Positions 1-7,824 of a DNA stretch of 64,000 nt are shown here, in pieces. Within the stretch, counting starts at the first letter, position 1, and every line of letters starts with the position of its first letter. The notes beneath the pieces are model-generated. The model was not told the DNA's origin. It saw nothing but the letters and a program-made list of their open reading frames with translations, and searched no databases. The stretch comes from an uncultured Mailhella sp. (GTDB lineage: Bacteria > Desulfobacterota > Desulfovibrionia > Desulfovibrionales > Desulfovibrionaceae), in the NCBI GenBank assembly GCA_944322635.1, contig CALUPL010000064.1:1-64000 (forward strand), written 5' to 3'. The translations under genes were made by a program, and so were the position numbers.

Positions 1-41
1 AGCCTGAACAACTCCGTCTTATCGAAAAGGTGTTTTTTTAG
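1..41 (+). CDS. possible 3' end of an upstream gene
   Basis: One forward frame entering from the left edge ends with residues PEQLRLIEKVFF and a TAG stop at 39-41, and a good intrinsic terminator follows about 20 bases later. The position of the terminator suggests that a forward transcript from outside the window ends here. The fragment is too short to name a family, and it could be chance. Confidence 0.3.
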   Translation, partial: PEQLRLIEKVFF

Positions 42-59
42 GTATAACCATTTTGTGTT

Positions 60-82
60 CCACCCGCTTAGCGGGTGGTTTT
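60..82 (+). terminator. intrinsic terminator of an upstream gene
   Basis: Perfect 8-bp stem CCACCCGC/GCGGGTGG with a TTA loop, followed by TTTT on the plus strand. It would end a forward transcript that enters from outside the window. Confidence 0.7.
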
Positions 83-127
83 CTGTTTCGGTCGCTTCCG
101 CTCCCTCAACTGCCTAAAGGCCTTAAC

Positions 128-165
128 AAAAAAACGGCGGGCAAGGCATGTTACCTTACCCGCCG
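128..165 (-). terminator. intrinsic terminator after the Tat-exported DUF362 gene
   Basis: A 12-position stem (135-146 with 154-165) followed, on the minus strand, by seven T. The one non-Watson-Crick position is a G-U wobble in minus-strand RNA but a C-A mismatch in plus-strand RNA. Stem and T tract therefore both favour termination of the leftward gene ending at 298. Confidence 0.75.
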
Positions 166-297
166 CCGATGACTACAGCAGAGCACCGAAGGGAAAACTT
201 CAAACCTGCTGCCGAGGCCCGTATGTTTTCCGGTGATGGTCAGATTTTCAGAAGGAGGCTTGCTGTTTACTCCGTTTCTCCACAGAATTCGACAAAA

Positions 298-1257
298 CTA
301 CACCCATATCAGTTCATATTCGCTGCTGCCGAGACCGGTTTCCTTCATGTAGGAGAGCTGGCGCAGTCCTTCCCTGCTCTCTATGCGCTCCACCATGGGC
401 GCGCGCACGTTTTCGGGAAGCGCATAAATCATGTCCACGCTGGCCCTGTCCACGGCCTGAATGTCCGTGGAGGCAAGAATGCCGAGATCGGGCAGACGAA
501 CCGGTTCGGCCGCCGTGCCTTCGCAGTCGCAGCTTACAGACATGTTGCGCAGAACGTTGATGTAGGCCATGTGACCGTTGAAATGATCGACAATGGCACG
601 ACCGCCTTCCACCATGCGTTCCATGAAGGGCGCGCCGCCGGGCCACCCTCCCGCGGGAGTCACTCTGTGCAGCTGCTGCTTGCCTTTTTTCCCCGAAGCA
701 CAGCCTATGGCAATGTTCTTGAGCGAACCGCCGAAGCCGCCGAGCGTGTGCCCCTTGAAATGCGTCAGCACCAGCATGGAGTCATAGTTCAAAAGGTGGG
801 AGCCTACGGCCAGTTCCTGAATCAGGCGTCCGTTCTTCACGGGCAGGGAAACGTCTCCTTCCTCGTCCATGATGTCCACGGGGCAGAAGGTCCAGCCGTT
901 CTGCCTGATGACGGCCCTGTGCCCTTCCGTGGTCTGGCGGGGGCTGGCATAAAGAACGTTGCACTCCACAATGGCACTTTGCGGAATGGTTGCCTGAAGA
1001 TCCCTCACCCATTCCCGGGGAAGAATGTTCGGCCCGTTCGGTTCGCCGGTATGAAGCTTGATGGCCACTTTGCCGGTAATGCCTCCGCATACGAGGGCAT
1101 ACATTTTTCTCAGAGATTCGCTGTCCAGCGATTTCGTGGCGTACACCCTGGCCCTGGGAGCGGCCGCCCTGCCATGAACCGGCAATGCCGCGCCGGCCGC
1201 AAGAGTGCCTGCCACAGCGGCTCCGGCCTTAAGAAAACTGCGTCGGGAAATGCTCAT
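298..1257 (-). CDS. Tat-exported DUF362 domain protein
   Basis: 319 residues. The N terminus SRRSFLKAGAAVAGTLAAG is a twin-arginine signal, so the folded protein is probably exported to the periplasm. The body shows the DUF362 signature: HTGEP (about 69-73), HFKGH (166-170) followed by GFGG, then KNIAIGC, a CDCEG motif, PDLG, and a C terminus ending GLGSSEYEL. All these motifs recur in the cytosolic-type DUF362 protein at 3930-5039, so the two are paralogs, but this copy has no ferredoxin cysteines. The ATG at 1257 was chosen because AGGAGG lies just upstream; a longer frame starts ten codons earlier. It is divergent from larB. The biochemical function of DUF362 is not known to me; a metal or redox role is inference only. 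Confidence 0.85.
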   Translation of the reverse strand: MSISRRSFLKAGAAVAGTLAAGAALPVHGRAAAPRARVYATKSLDSESLRKMYALVCGGITGKVAIKLHTGEPNGPNILPREWVRDLQATIPQSAIVECNVLYASPRQTTEGHRAVIRQNGWTFCPVDIMDEEGDVSLPVKNGRLIQELAVGSHLLNYDSMLVLTHFKGHTLGGFGGSLKNIAIGCASGKKGKQQLHRVTPAGGWPGGAPFMERMVEGGRAIVDHFNGHMAYINVLRNMSVSCDCEGTAAEPVRLPDLGILASTDIQAVDRASVDMIYALPENVRAPMVERIESREGLRQLSYMKETGLGSSEYELIWV

Positions 1258-1604
1258 GACTACCTCCTTGTCAAGGCGCGAAAGCAAGCGGTTTTCTTAT
1301 CTGATTTTAGTTCATCATACGGACGGCTTTCTAAAAAAAACAGATACGATCCTTTCATGTTTTTGCCCGATTCTGCCGACTGCAAAGCTTTTCCCGCTTC
1401 AGGGTTCATGCTTTTGACGGTTGTGCTCTTGCCTTTTATACGATGATGGCCACTCATTTTGATAGAATCAGGCAAGAAATTGAAAGGATAATATCTACCG
1501 TTTCTTCTTTTCAAGTTCTACATTCCATGCCATGGCCGGGCCCCTCCCGGGCCGACTTGCGAAAAACGTCCGGGAACGCTATTTCCCTTCCAAAAGGAAT
1601 CATC
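1258..1604. other. divergent intergenic region between DUF362 and larB
   Basis: About 350 bases between two outward-facing genes. It holds both ribosome binding sites and must hold both promoters. AT-rich hexamers such as GATAAT near 1487 are present, but I could not pair them with a convincing -35 element. The larB frame stays open upstream to 1443, but the translation there looks non-coding. Confidence 0.5.
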
Positions 1605-2258
1605 ATGAATCACGGCATTCTTTTCGACCACGCCCGGGCCTCCCGCATAGGCCTGCCGGAGGCCGTCTTCTGCGAGGGCAAGCCCCTTGCCGCCGTCCGG
1701 GAACTCCTGGAGGCTTTCGGCAGAGGTTCCGGGCGTCCCATACTGTTCACCCGACTCGCCCCGGAAGTATTTGAGCAGATGCCCGACCGCGTGCAGGAAC
1801 AGTATGACTATCACCCTCTGTCCCGCACGGCATTCGGCGACACCCTGCCCGCGCACACCAAGGGACGCGTGGCCATTGTGTCCGCAGGAACCTCCGACGG
1901 CTCCGTCGCCTGGGAAGCGGCCCGCACCCTGCAATATCTCGGCATAGAGCACGCCGTGTTTGAAGACTGCGGCGTGGCCGGACTATGGCGCATTGCAGAA
2001 AGACTGGATGAAATCAACAGATTTCAGGCCGTCATAGTCGTGGCCGGACTGGACGCCGCGCTTGCCAGCGTCATGGGAGGCCTTACGCCTCTGCCCGTGT
2101 TCGGCGTGCCCACTTCCGTGGGCTACGGCGTGGCAAAGGGCGGAAATGCGGCGCTTTCCAGCATGCTTTCAAGCTGCGCCCCCGGCATTGCGGTCATGAA
2201 CATCGATAACGGCTACGGCGCGGCCTGCGCCGCGGCACGCGTGGTAAACAACCTATGA
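1605..2258 (+). CDS. larB: LarB, pyridinium-3,5-biscarboxylate mononucleotide synthase
   Basis: 217 residues. LarB carboxylates and hydrolyses nicotinic acid adenine dinucleotide in the first step of nickel-pincer nucleotide (NPN) cofactor synthesis. The sequence starts with the LarB-type segment FDHARASRIGLPEAVFCEGK. Its C-terminal two thirds match the AIR-carboxylase (PurE-like) fold of the family: a VAIVSAGTSD loop near 90, GLDAAL, and the glycine-rich FGVPTSVGYG stretch near 170. The ATG at 1605 follows AAAAGGAA and begins the conserved part; the frame is open further upstream. It is the first gene of larB-larC-larE and overlaps larC by 4 bases (ATGA), implying translational coupling. Confidence 0.9.
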   Translation: MNHGILFDHARASRIGLPEAVFCEGKPLAAVRELLEAFGRGSGRPILFTRLAPEVFEQMPDRVQEQYDYHPLSRTAFGDTLPAHTKGRVAIVSAGTSDGSVAWEAARTLQYLGIEHAVFEDCGVAGLWRIAERLDEINRFQAVIVVAGLDAALASVMGGLTPLPVFGVPTSVGYGVAKGGNAALSSMLSSCAPGIAVMNIDNGYGAACAAARVVNNL

Positions 2259-3055
2259 GCAGCGAACATCACGAACATCATCACTCCCATGAGCACCCCG
2301 CCTGCGAAACGAAAAACGCTTCCGGTCCGGTGCTGACCATACGCGCGCATTCCGGACTTTCCGGCGACATTTTTCTCGCCGGGCTCCTCTGCATGACGGA
2401 AACCACGCCTCAACAGCTTGAGGCCGATCTGTCTTCCATCATGCCGGAGCTTGCGGGAAGCGTTCAGCTCGTGCGCAAGGAAGTGAATCATATTGGCGGA
2501 TGGCACGCCTCCGTCACGCTTCCCCATCAGCATGAGCATCGCACTCTTGCCGACATTCTCTCGCTCATTGCCTCCGGCGGCATGAGCGAAAAAGGCAAGG
2601 CTCTTGCCTCCCGCGCCTTCACGCTGCTGGCCGAGGCGGAAGGAGCCGTGCACGGCCTCACGCCAAAAGAAGTTCACTTTCATGAAGTCGGAGCGCTCGA
2701 CAGCATTCTCGACATGTGCATGACCTGCGAACTTTTTCAGCGTCTCTCGCCTTCGCTTTTCGTGGTCAGTCCCCTGCCTGTGGCCGACGGATTCGTGCGC
2801 TGTGCCCACGGCATCATTCCCGTGCCCGCGCCCGCAGTGCTGGAACTCATGCAGGGCATCCCCGTACGCCCCTTCCCCGGCGAAGGAGAAACCGTCACCC
2901 CCACGGCCATGGCCCTTTTAAAGGCACTCGACGCAACCTTCGGTCCGTGGCCAGCCATGAAAGTGGAAAAAAAGGCCATCATCTACGGCAGCCGCGTATT
3001 TGAAGACGCTCCCAACGGCGCCGTCTTCGCCTGCGGCAGTCCGGAAAACGCATAG
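2255..3055 (+). CDS. larC: LarC N-terminal half (LarC1-like nickel insertion protein)
   Basis: 266 residues. LarC inserts nickel into the dithio-pincer nucleotide in a CTP-dependent reaction. The N terminus is His-rich (HHEHHHSHEH, residues 5-14), a plausible nickel-binding stretch. It is followed by the family motif SGLSGDIFLAGL near 33-44 and by HFHEVGALDS near 147. Full LarC proteins are about 400 residues; in Lactiplantibacillus plantarum LarC1 and LarC2 are joined by a ribosomal frameshift. This gene stops at the end of the LarC1 part, and larE follows only 17 bases later, so no LarC2 segment is present in any frame. Whether the second half is encoded elsewhere is unknown. Confidence 0.85.
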   Translation: MSSEHHEHHHSHEHPACETKNASGPVLTIRAHSGLSGDIFLAGLLCMTETTPQQLEADLSSIMPELAGSVQLVRKEVNHIGGWHASVTLPHQHEHRTLADILSLIASGGMSEKGKALASRAFTLLAEAEGAVHGLTPKEVHFHEVGALDSILDMCMTCELFQRLSPSLFVVSPLPVADGFVRCAHGIIPVPAPAVLELMQGIPVRPFPGEGETVTPTAMALLKALDATFGPWPAMKVEKKAIIYGSRVFEDAPNGAVFACGSPENA

Positions 3056-3072
3056 CGAGACTCTCTGAAATC

Positions 3073-3894
3073 ATGGATAACAACATTCTCGCTCCCCTGC
3101 AAAACGTTCTCTGCGACATTGCAGCAGACGGCCATTTCGCCCTTGCCTATTCCGGAGGACTCGACAGCCGCTTTCTGGCCCACGCCGCCCATCTGCTGGG
3201 ATGTTCCCCCCTGCTTCTGCACATTACGGGTCCCCATGTTCCCCCGGACGAAAGCGAATTTGCGCGAACCTGGGCCGAAAGCCTCTCGCTCGAATTCCGG
3301 GAAATTCCCGTTGATCCTCTCACTCTGCCTTCCGTGCTCCGCGGCGCGAAAGATCGCTGCTACGAATGCAAGAGGGCCATGTTCACCAGGCTGAAAAAGG
3401 AAAGCCCGCTGCCTTTGTGCGACGGAACCAACGCCTCCGATGCTCTCGCATATCGCCCCGGACTCCGGGCCGTGCGCGAACTCGGCGTCGCCTCGCCTCT
3501 CGCTCTTGCCGGACTGACCAAAAAGGATATACATTTTTTTGCCGAAAAAACGGGCATGTCGGTGCCGTGGCAGAAACCTCGCCCCTGCCTCCTCACCCGA
3601 CTCCCCTACGGGGAACGCCCCACGAAAGAAGTTCTCGCCGCCGTTGCCGCAGGAGAGCGCGCCGTACGAAAAACTCTCGCACGGGAAGGACTGCTTCGGG
3701 CCGATTTTCGTCTGCGTCTCGTCGCGCCGGACAGAATTGAACTGCACATGCTTTCTTCCGACACGGCGGCCATGCCGGCCGGCCTTGAAAAAACGCTTCT
3801 GGAAAACGCCCATGAGGCCATGCCCGGTCTTCCTTATCCCGTTCTGTCGGCTCAGGAAACTCTTTCCGGATTTTTCGACAAACCATCCGCATAA
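3073..3894 (+). CDS. larE: LarE, ATP-dependent sulfur transferase for NPN cofactor
   Basis: 273 residues. LarE adenylates the pincer nucleotide precursor and replaces its carboxylates with thiocarboxylates. The PP-loop SGGLDS is at 27-32. Three cysteines stand at 96 and 99 (CYEC) and 172 (RPCLLTR). The L. plantarum enzyme, as I recall it, has only the last one and gives up its sulfur in each turnover. The three-cysteine class is reported to hold a 4Fe-4S cluster that can carry the extra sulfur, which would suit an anaerobe. It sits 17 bases after larC, in the same operon. Family assignment is firm; the cluster type is inferred from the cysteine pattern. Confidence 0.92.
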   Translation: MDNNILAPLQNVLCDIAADGHFALAYSGGLDSRFLAHAAHLLGCSPLLLHITGPHVPPDESEFARTWAESLSLEFREIPVDPLTLPSVLRGAKDRCYECKRAMFTRLKKESPLPLCDGTNASDALAYRPGLRAVRELGVASPLALAGLTKKDIHFFAEKTGMSVPWQKPRPCLLTRLPYGERPTKEVLAAVAAGERAVRKTLAREGLLRADFRLRLVAPDRIELHMLSSDTAAMPAGLEKTLLENAHEAMPGLPYPVLSAQETLSGFFDKPSA

Positions 3895-3929
3895 CCCTTA
3901 CCGCTCCATACCGCACCAGGAGGATTTCC

Positions 3930-5039
3930 ATGGCAGCATCGAAAGTTTACTTTACCGACATGCGCTGCAAGGTGGGCACCAGTCTGCTCGACAAGCTCGA
4001 CAAGCTCATCCGCGCCGCCGGCATTGAAAGCATCGATTTTGAAAACAAGTTCGTGGCCATCAAAATGCACTTCGGCGAACCCGGCAACCTTTCCTTCCTT
4101 CGGCCCAACTTCGCCCGCACCGTGGTCGAACGCGTAAAGGCGCTCGGCGGACGTCCTTTCCTCACCGACTGCAACACGCTCTACGTCGGTCGCCGCAAGC
4201 ACGCCCTCGAACACCTCGACGCCGCCAATGAAAACGGCTTCTCGCCGATCAGCACCGGATGTCAGATCATCATTGCCGACGGACTCAAGGGTACCGACGA
4301 CGTGGAAGTGCCTCTGGAAGGCTGCACGGAATTCACGAGCGCCCGCATCGGCCGCGCCATCATGGACGCCGACATCTTCATTTCCCTCACCCATTTTAAG
4401 GGACATGAAATGACGGGCTTCGGCGGCACCATCAAGAACATCGGCATGGGCTGCGGAAGCCGCGCGGGCAAAATGGCCATGCACTGCCTCGGCAAACCCA
4501 CGATAGACCATGAAAAATGCCGCGGGTGCCGTACCTGCTCCCGTTTCTGTGCTCAATCGGCCATTTCCTACGGCGAAGACCACAAGGCCACCATCAATCA
4601 CGACCTGTGCGTGGGTTGCGGCCGCTGCATAGCCACCTGCAACTTCGACGCCATTTCCAACAACACCGACGCCGACAGCGGTATTCTCAACCGCCGCATG
4701 GCCGAATACACCAAAGCCGTGGTGCAGGGCCGCCCCTGCTTCCACATCAGCATCGTCAACCAGGTGTCGCCCTGCTGCGACTGCCATGGAGAAAACGACG
4801 CCGCCGTGGTGCCGGATCTCGGCATGTTTGCCAGCTTTGATCCCGTGGCTCTGGACAAGGCCTGCATCGACGCCGTCAACGCCGCACCCGTCATTGCCTC
4901 CAGCGTTCTCGGACAGTGCGATCACGGCACCCACGACCACTTCACCAGCATCCATCCCACCACGGACTGGCGCAGCCAGATTCAGCACGCCGAAGCCATC
5001 GGCCTCGGCACTTCAGAATATGAACTGATCACCCTGTAG
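3930..5039 (+). CDS. DUF362 protein with two 4Fe-4S clusters
   Basis: 369 residues, no signal peptide. DUF362 motifs: HFGEP at 47-51, HFKGH at 155-159 with GFGG and KNIGMGC after it, CDCHG, PDLG and a terminal GLGTSEYEL. Inserted between is a ferredoxin module with two CxxCxxCxxxC motifs (C197, C200, C203, C207 and C227, C230, C233, C237), predicted to bind two 4Fe-4S clusters. The gene begins 35 bases after larE behind AGGAGG and is followed by a strong terminator, so it very probably belongs to the lar operon. It is paralogous to the Tat-exported protein at 298-1257. Electron transfer to or from an unknown substrate is likely, but no substrate can be named. Confidence 0.88.
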   Translation: MAASKVYFTDMRCKVGTSLLDKLDKLIRAAGIESIDFENKFVAIKMHFGEPGNLSFLRPNFARTVVERVKALGGRPFLTDCNTLYVGRRKHALEHLDAANENGFSPISTGCQIIIADGLKGTDDVEVPLEGCTEFTSARIGRAIMDADIFISLTHFKGHEMTGFGGTIKNIGMGCGSRAGKMAMHCLGKPTIDHEKCRGCRTCSRFCAQSAISYGEDHKATINHDLCVGCGRCIATCNFDAISNNTDADSGILNRRMAEYTKAVVQGRPCFHISIVNQVSPCCDCHGENDAAVVPDLGMFASFDPVALDKACIDAVNAAPVIASSVLGQCDHGTHDHFTSIHPTTDWRSQIQHAEAIGLGTSEYELITL

Positions 5040-5056
5040 CGTTTCCGCGCCTTACG

Positions 5057-5092
5057 AAAAAAAGGGCCGTTTTGACGAACGGTCCTTTTTTT
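5057..5092 (+). terminator. terminator of the larBCE-DUF362 operon
   Basis: A 14-bp stem (AAAAAAGGGCCGTT with AACGGTCCTTTTTT, one G-U pair), 6-base loop and a seven-T tract, 18 bases after the DUF362 stop codon. The A and T tracts on both sides could make it work in both directions. Confidence 0.85.
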
Positions 5093-5251
5093 CGCAGATG
5101 CACGCTCATTTGCCGTCATGAACGAAAAGGCATTCCCCGACCCGATCGCCGGCCCGGCTTCGACGCGGAAACCAATGCCTCCTTTCCCGAAATTCCGGGC
5201 ACAACGAGAGAACCTCCTCAAAAACGACCGTCAGCGCCATGCGTGACGACG

Positions 5252-6133
5252 TTACGCAAGTCCGACCATTTCCTTCTGCAGCACTTCAAGAAACGCCTCC
5301 GCCGCACGGGAAAACACCTGATATTTCTTCCATGCCACGGCAATTCCCACTTCCAGTCTCGGCTCCAGAGGTCGAAAGCAAAGCGGCCCCTCCCCGCAGA
5401 TGATTCCATCAAGACAGAGCGCGCACCCCACCCCTTCCTCCACCAGCAGCGACGCATTGTAAAGAAGATTGTAGGTAGATACCACGTTCAGTCTGTCGAA
5501 GCTTTCCCCCAGCCATCCGGAAAACTCATTGGTCACAAGCGTCTGTCTGGAACATATCAACGGAAGTCCCCTCACGTCCTCCGGGCGCAGGGCCTTTTTC
5601 TCTGCAAGCGGCGAATCTTTGCGCATGAGCACCCCCCATCGGTCCGTCACCGGCAGCCTGACATACTCATAACGGGAAAGATCGGCCGGCTCGATAAAAA
5701 TGCCGAAATCCACCAGTCCCTTGTCGAGCCTTTCCATAACGTCCTCGGCATTGCCGCTGAACAGATGAAACGACACATGGGGATGCCTCCGGCGCAGACT
5801 GCGGGCCGCTCCGGCAATGACGCTCATGCCTCTGGTTTCCCCTCCACCTATGCGGACATCTCCGCTCACATCCTCATTCGTCGAACGGAACTCTTCAGCC
5901 GTCCGGTCGGCAAGAGACACGATTTCCTGCGCTCTTCTTCGAAGGAACTTTCCCTCTTCCGTCAGCGTCATTTTTCTGCCGCCGCGCACGAAAAGCCTGC
6001 TGCCAAGCTCATCTTCAAGGTCCATGAGCTGCCTGGACAGCGTGGGCTGTGTAATATGCAAAAGCTCGGCCGCCCGAGATATGTTCTCTTCCACGGCCAC
6101 AGCCAGAAAATATCGCAGCACTCTCAGTTCCAT
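5252..6133 (-). CDS. LysR-family transcriptional regulator
   Basis: 293 residues. The N-terminal winged helix-turn-helix is typical of the family (AAELLHITQPTLSRQL near 20-36, then LEDELGSRLFVR). It is followed by a two-lobe effector-binding domain of the LysR substrate-binding type (about 90-290). It is divergent from the hydrolase/MFS/cupin genes at 6495-9715, the usual layout when a LysR protein controls its neighbours and itself. Effector and target are not known. Family assignment is certain; regulation of the neighbouring genes is inference from layout. Confidence 0.92.
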   Translation of the reverse strand: MELRVLRYFLAVAVEENISRAAELLHITQPTLSRQLMDLEDELGSRLFVRGGRKMTLTEEGKFLRRRAQEIVSLADRTAEEFRSTNEDVSGDVRIGGGETRGMSVIAGAARSLRRRHPHVSFHLFSGNAEDVMERLDKGLVDFGIFIEPADLSRYEYVRLPVTDRWGVLMRKDSPLAEKKALRPEDVRGLPLICSRQTLVTNEFSGWLGESFDRLNVVSTYNLLYNASLLVEEGVGCALCLDGIICGEGPLCFRPLEPRLEVGIAVAWKKYQVFSRAAEAFLEVLQKEMVGLA

Positions 6134-6494
6134 TTTCGTCTCCTTACCTCAAAAACACTCCTCACATGCCCCTTTCCTGACAACTGAATGCGCCAGGCAC
6201 GGCAGCAGCTTTCACCGAATGCCTCAGATTTCCCAGACATTCCCCGGAGCTTCCGGACCTTTCCTCCGTCCGAAAAACGCATCTGCGACAAAACGGTTAC
6301 GGAACGAACTGTGAACAAATTTCCATGCTCTGATGGATGTTCCAAAAACCGTCGTTAAAAAATTACCGGCTATTTTTATGCCTGTAAAGCATTGTATTGT
6401 ATTTTATATAAGTATTTGCTATGGAATAATGTTTTTTCTATAACCAATACGTCATCCTTTCATCCGCCTGTATGACAGTCAACACGGAGCCGGC
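6134..6494. other. divergent control region between lysR and hydrolase
   Basis: A 361-base region, AT-rich between 6350 and 6450, unlike the flanking GC-rich genes. It probably contains both promoters and the LysR binding sites. No clear T-N11-A palindrome was identified with confidence. Confidence 0.5.
6416..6444 (+). promoter_or_regulatory. candidate promoter for hydrolase gene
   Basis: TTGCTA at 6416-6421, 17-base spacer, TATAAC at 6439-6444, giving a start near 6451 and a leader of about 44 bases before the ATG. An overlapping alternative, TTGTAT with TATGGA, lies just upstream. The assignment rests on hexamers and position only. Confidence 0.45.
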
Positions 6495-7520
6495 ATGAGT
6501 CATTTTTATCGAGGCATCATTTCCTTCCTTCTTGCATTCGCGTTTGCCCTTCCCGCTGAGGGAAGGGAATGCGCCTTCCCCGTACCAGACACCGTAAGTC
6601 CCGAATTGAAGGCCATGATCGGCACAGGCATTCCCGACGGCTGGAACAGACCGCCCCGCTCCGTGGAAGAATGGAAGAACTGGATTGCCGCCGTAGCCGA
6701 TGCGCAGAAGAAAGAACTGCCAGCGCTTCGGGAAAAGCTGGGAGTCACCATGAAGCGTTCCGTCATGGCCGGGGTGCCCGTGCTCATTTTCGAGCCGCGC
6801 GACATGAAAGACGACGGCCGGGTTCTCCTTAATCTTCACGGCGGCGGCTATGTGCTGGGTCCCGGCGAAGCCGGCACGCAGGAAGCCGTTCTCATGGCCG
6901 GTCTGGGAAAATTCAAGGTTGTTTATGCGGACTACCGAATGGCTCCGGACTTTCCGTATCCCGCCGCCATCGACGACGCCATGGCCGTATATCGGGAAAT
7001 GCTGAAAGCGACACCAGCGCAAAGCATAGGTGTTTTCGGAACTTCCACGGGAGGCGCCATGACGCTCATTCTGACTCTCCGGGCCAAAGCCGAGAGTCTG
7101 CCTCTTCCCGGAGCACTGGCCGCCGGCACGCCGTGGGCACAGATGAACAAAAAAGGGGACAGCTATTTCACCAACGAAGGCGTGGACAACGTGCTTGTAA
7201 GCTACGACGGATGGCTTGCCGGAGCCGCCGAGCTCTATGCAGGAAAGCACGACATGGAAGACCCCTATCTTTCCCCGGTGAACGGCGACGTTCACGGCTT
7301 TCCTCCCACGCTGCTCACCTCCGGCACCAGAGATCTTTTTCTCAGCAACACGGTGCGCATGCACCTCAAGCTGAGGGAGGCGGGAGTGCCTGCCGACCTC
7401 ATCGTCTTTGAAGGCATGTCGCACGCCCAGTATCACATGAACGAAGACATGCCGGAAGGCCGCTTTCACTTTGAGGAACTCGGCCGCTTTTTCCGAAAGC
7501 ATCTTGCCGTTCAGAAGTAG
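6495..7520 (+). CDS. secreted alpha/beta hydrolase (HSL/esterase type)
   Basis: 341 residues. A hydrophobic N terminus (about residues 8-20, ending near AEG) suggests a Sec signal peptide. The core is an alpha/beta hydrolase of the hormone-sensitive-lipase group: HGGG oxyanion motif at 115-118, nucleophile elbow GTSTGG with Ser184, acid Asp280 in SGTRD and His310 in GMSHA. The elbow is GTSTGG instead of the usual GDSAGG of this group. Likely a carboxylesterase acting outside the cytoplasm on an unknown ester. It is first in a set with the MFS exporter and cupin and faces the LysR gene. Confidence 0.85.
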   Translation: MSHFYRGIISFLLAFAFALPAEGRECAFPVPDTVSPELKAMIGTGIPDGWNRPPRSVEEWKNWIAAVADAQKKELPALREKLGVTMKRSVMAGVPVLIFEPRDMKDDGRVLLNLHGGGYVLGPGEAGTQEAVLMAGLGKFKVVYADYRMAPDFPYPAAIDDAMAVYREMLKATPAQSIGVFGTSTGGAMTLILTLRAKAESLPLPGALAAGTPWAQMNKKGDSYFTNEGVDNVLVSYDGWLAGAAELYAGKHDMEDPYLSPVNGDVHGFPPTLLTSGTRDLFLSNTVRMHLKLREAGVPADLIVFEGMSHAQYHMNEDMPEGRFHFEELGRFFRKHLAVQK

Positions 7521-7824
7521 CGCCCGGGCTTTTCCCGCCGCCGAAACTTCCGCACCTCCGCCCTCGGCAGGCTGCACAGGTCCCGCACGTGACTTCACCG
7601 AACATGCGGCGCGGTCATCTCTGCGGAACCACGCTCCCGCACAGGTTTGAAAGCCTTTTTCCTCTGCCCGGACAACGGTTCTGGAAACCGCATCTTCCGA
7701 AAAACGCAAATTTCCCGCACGCCAGGCTCATGTCCGTTGACAGTCGAAACGACTTTTCAGCGAATCGACCGACAGGGCGGAATTTTTTCCAGGCACCTTG
7801 ATACTTTTCTGTGAGGCCATTTTC
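7521..7824. other. intergenic stretch, hydrolase to MFS
   Basis: About 300 GC-rich bases between two forward genes. I see no clear terminator, promoter or small gene. Confidence 0.4.

Noticed and set aside
148-1446. Plus-strand frame of 432 codons opposite the Tat-exported DUF362 gene
   Set aside because: The minus-strand gene has a signal peptide, ribosome binding site and conserved motifs; the plus-strand product has none.
2981-3072. Programmed frameshift joining LarC1 to LarC2
   Set aside because: No LarC2-like sequence exists between the larC stop and larE in any frame.
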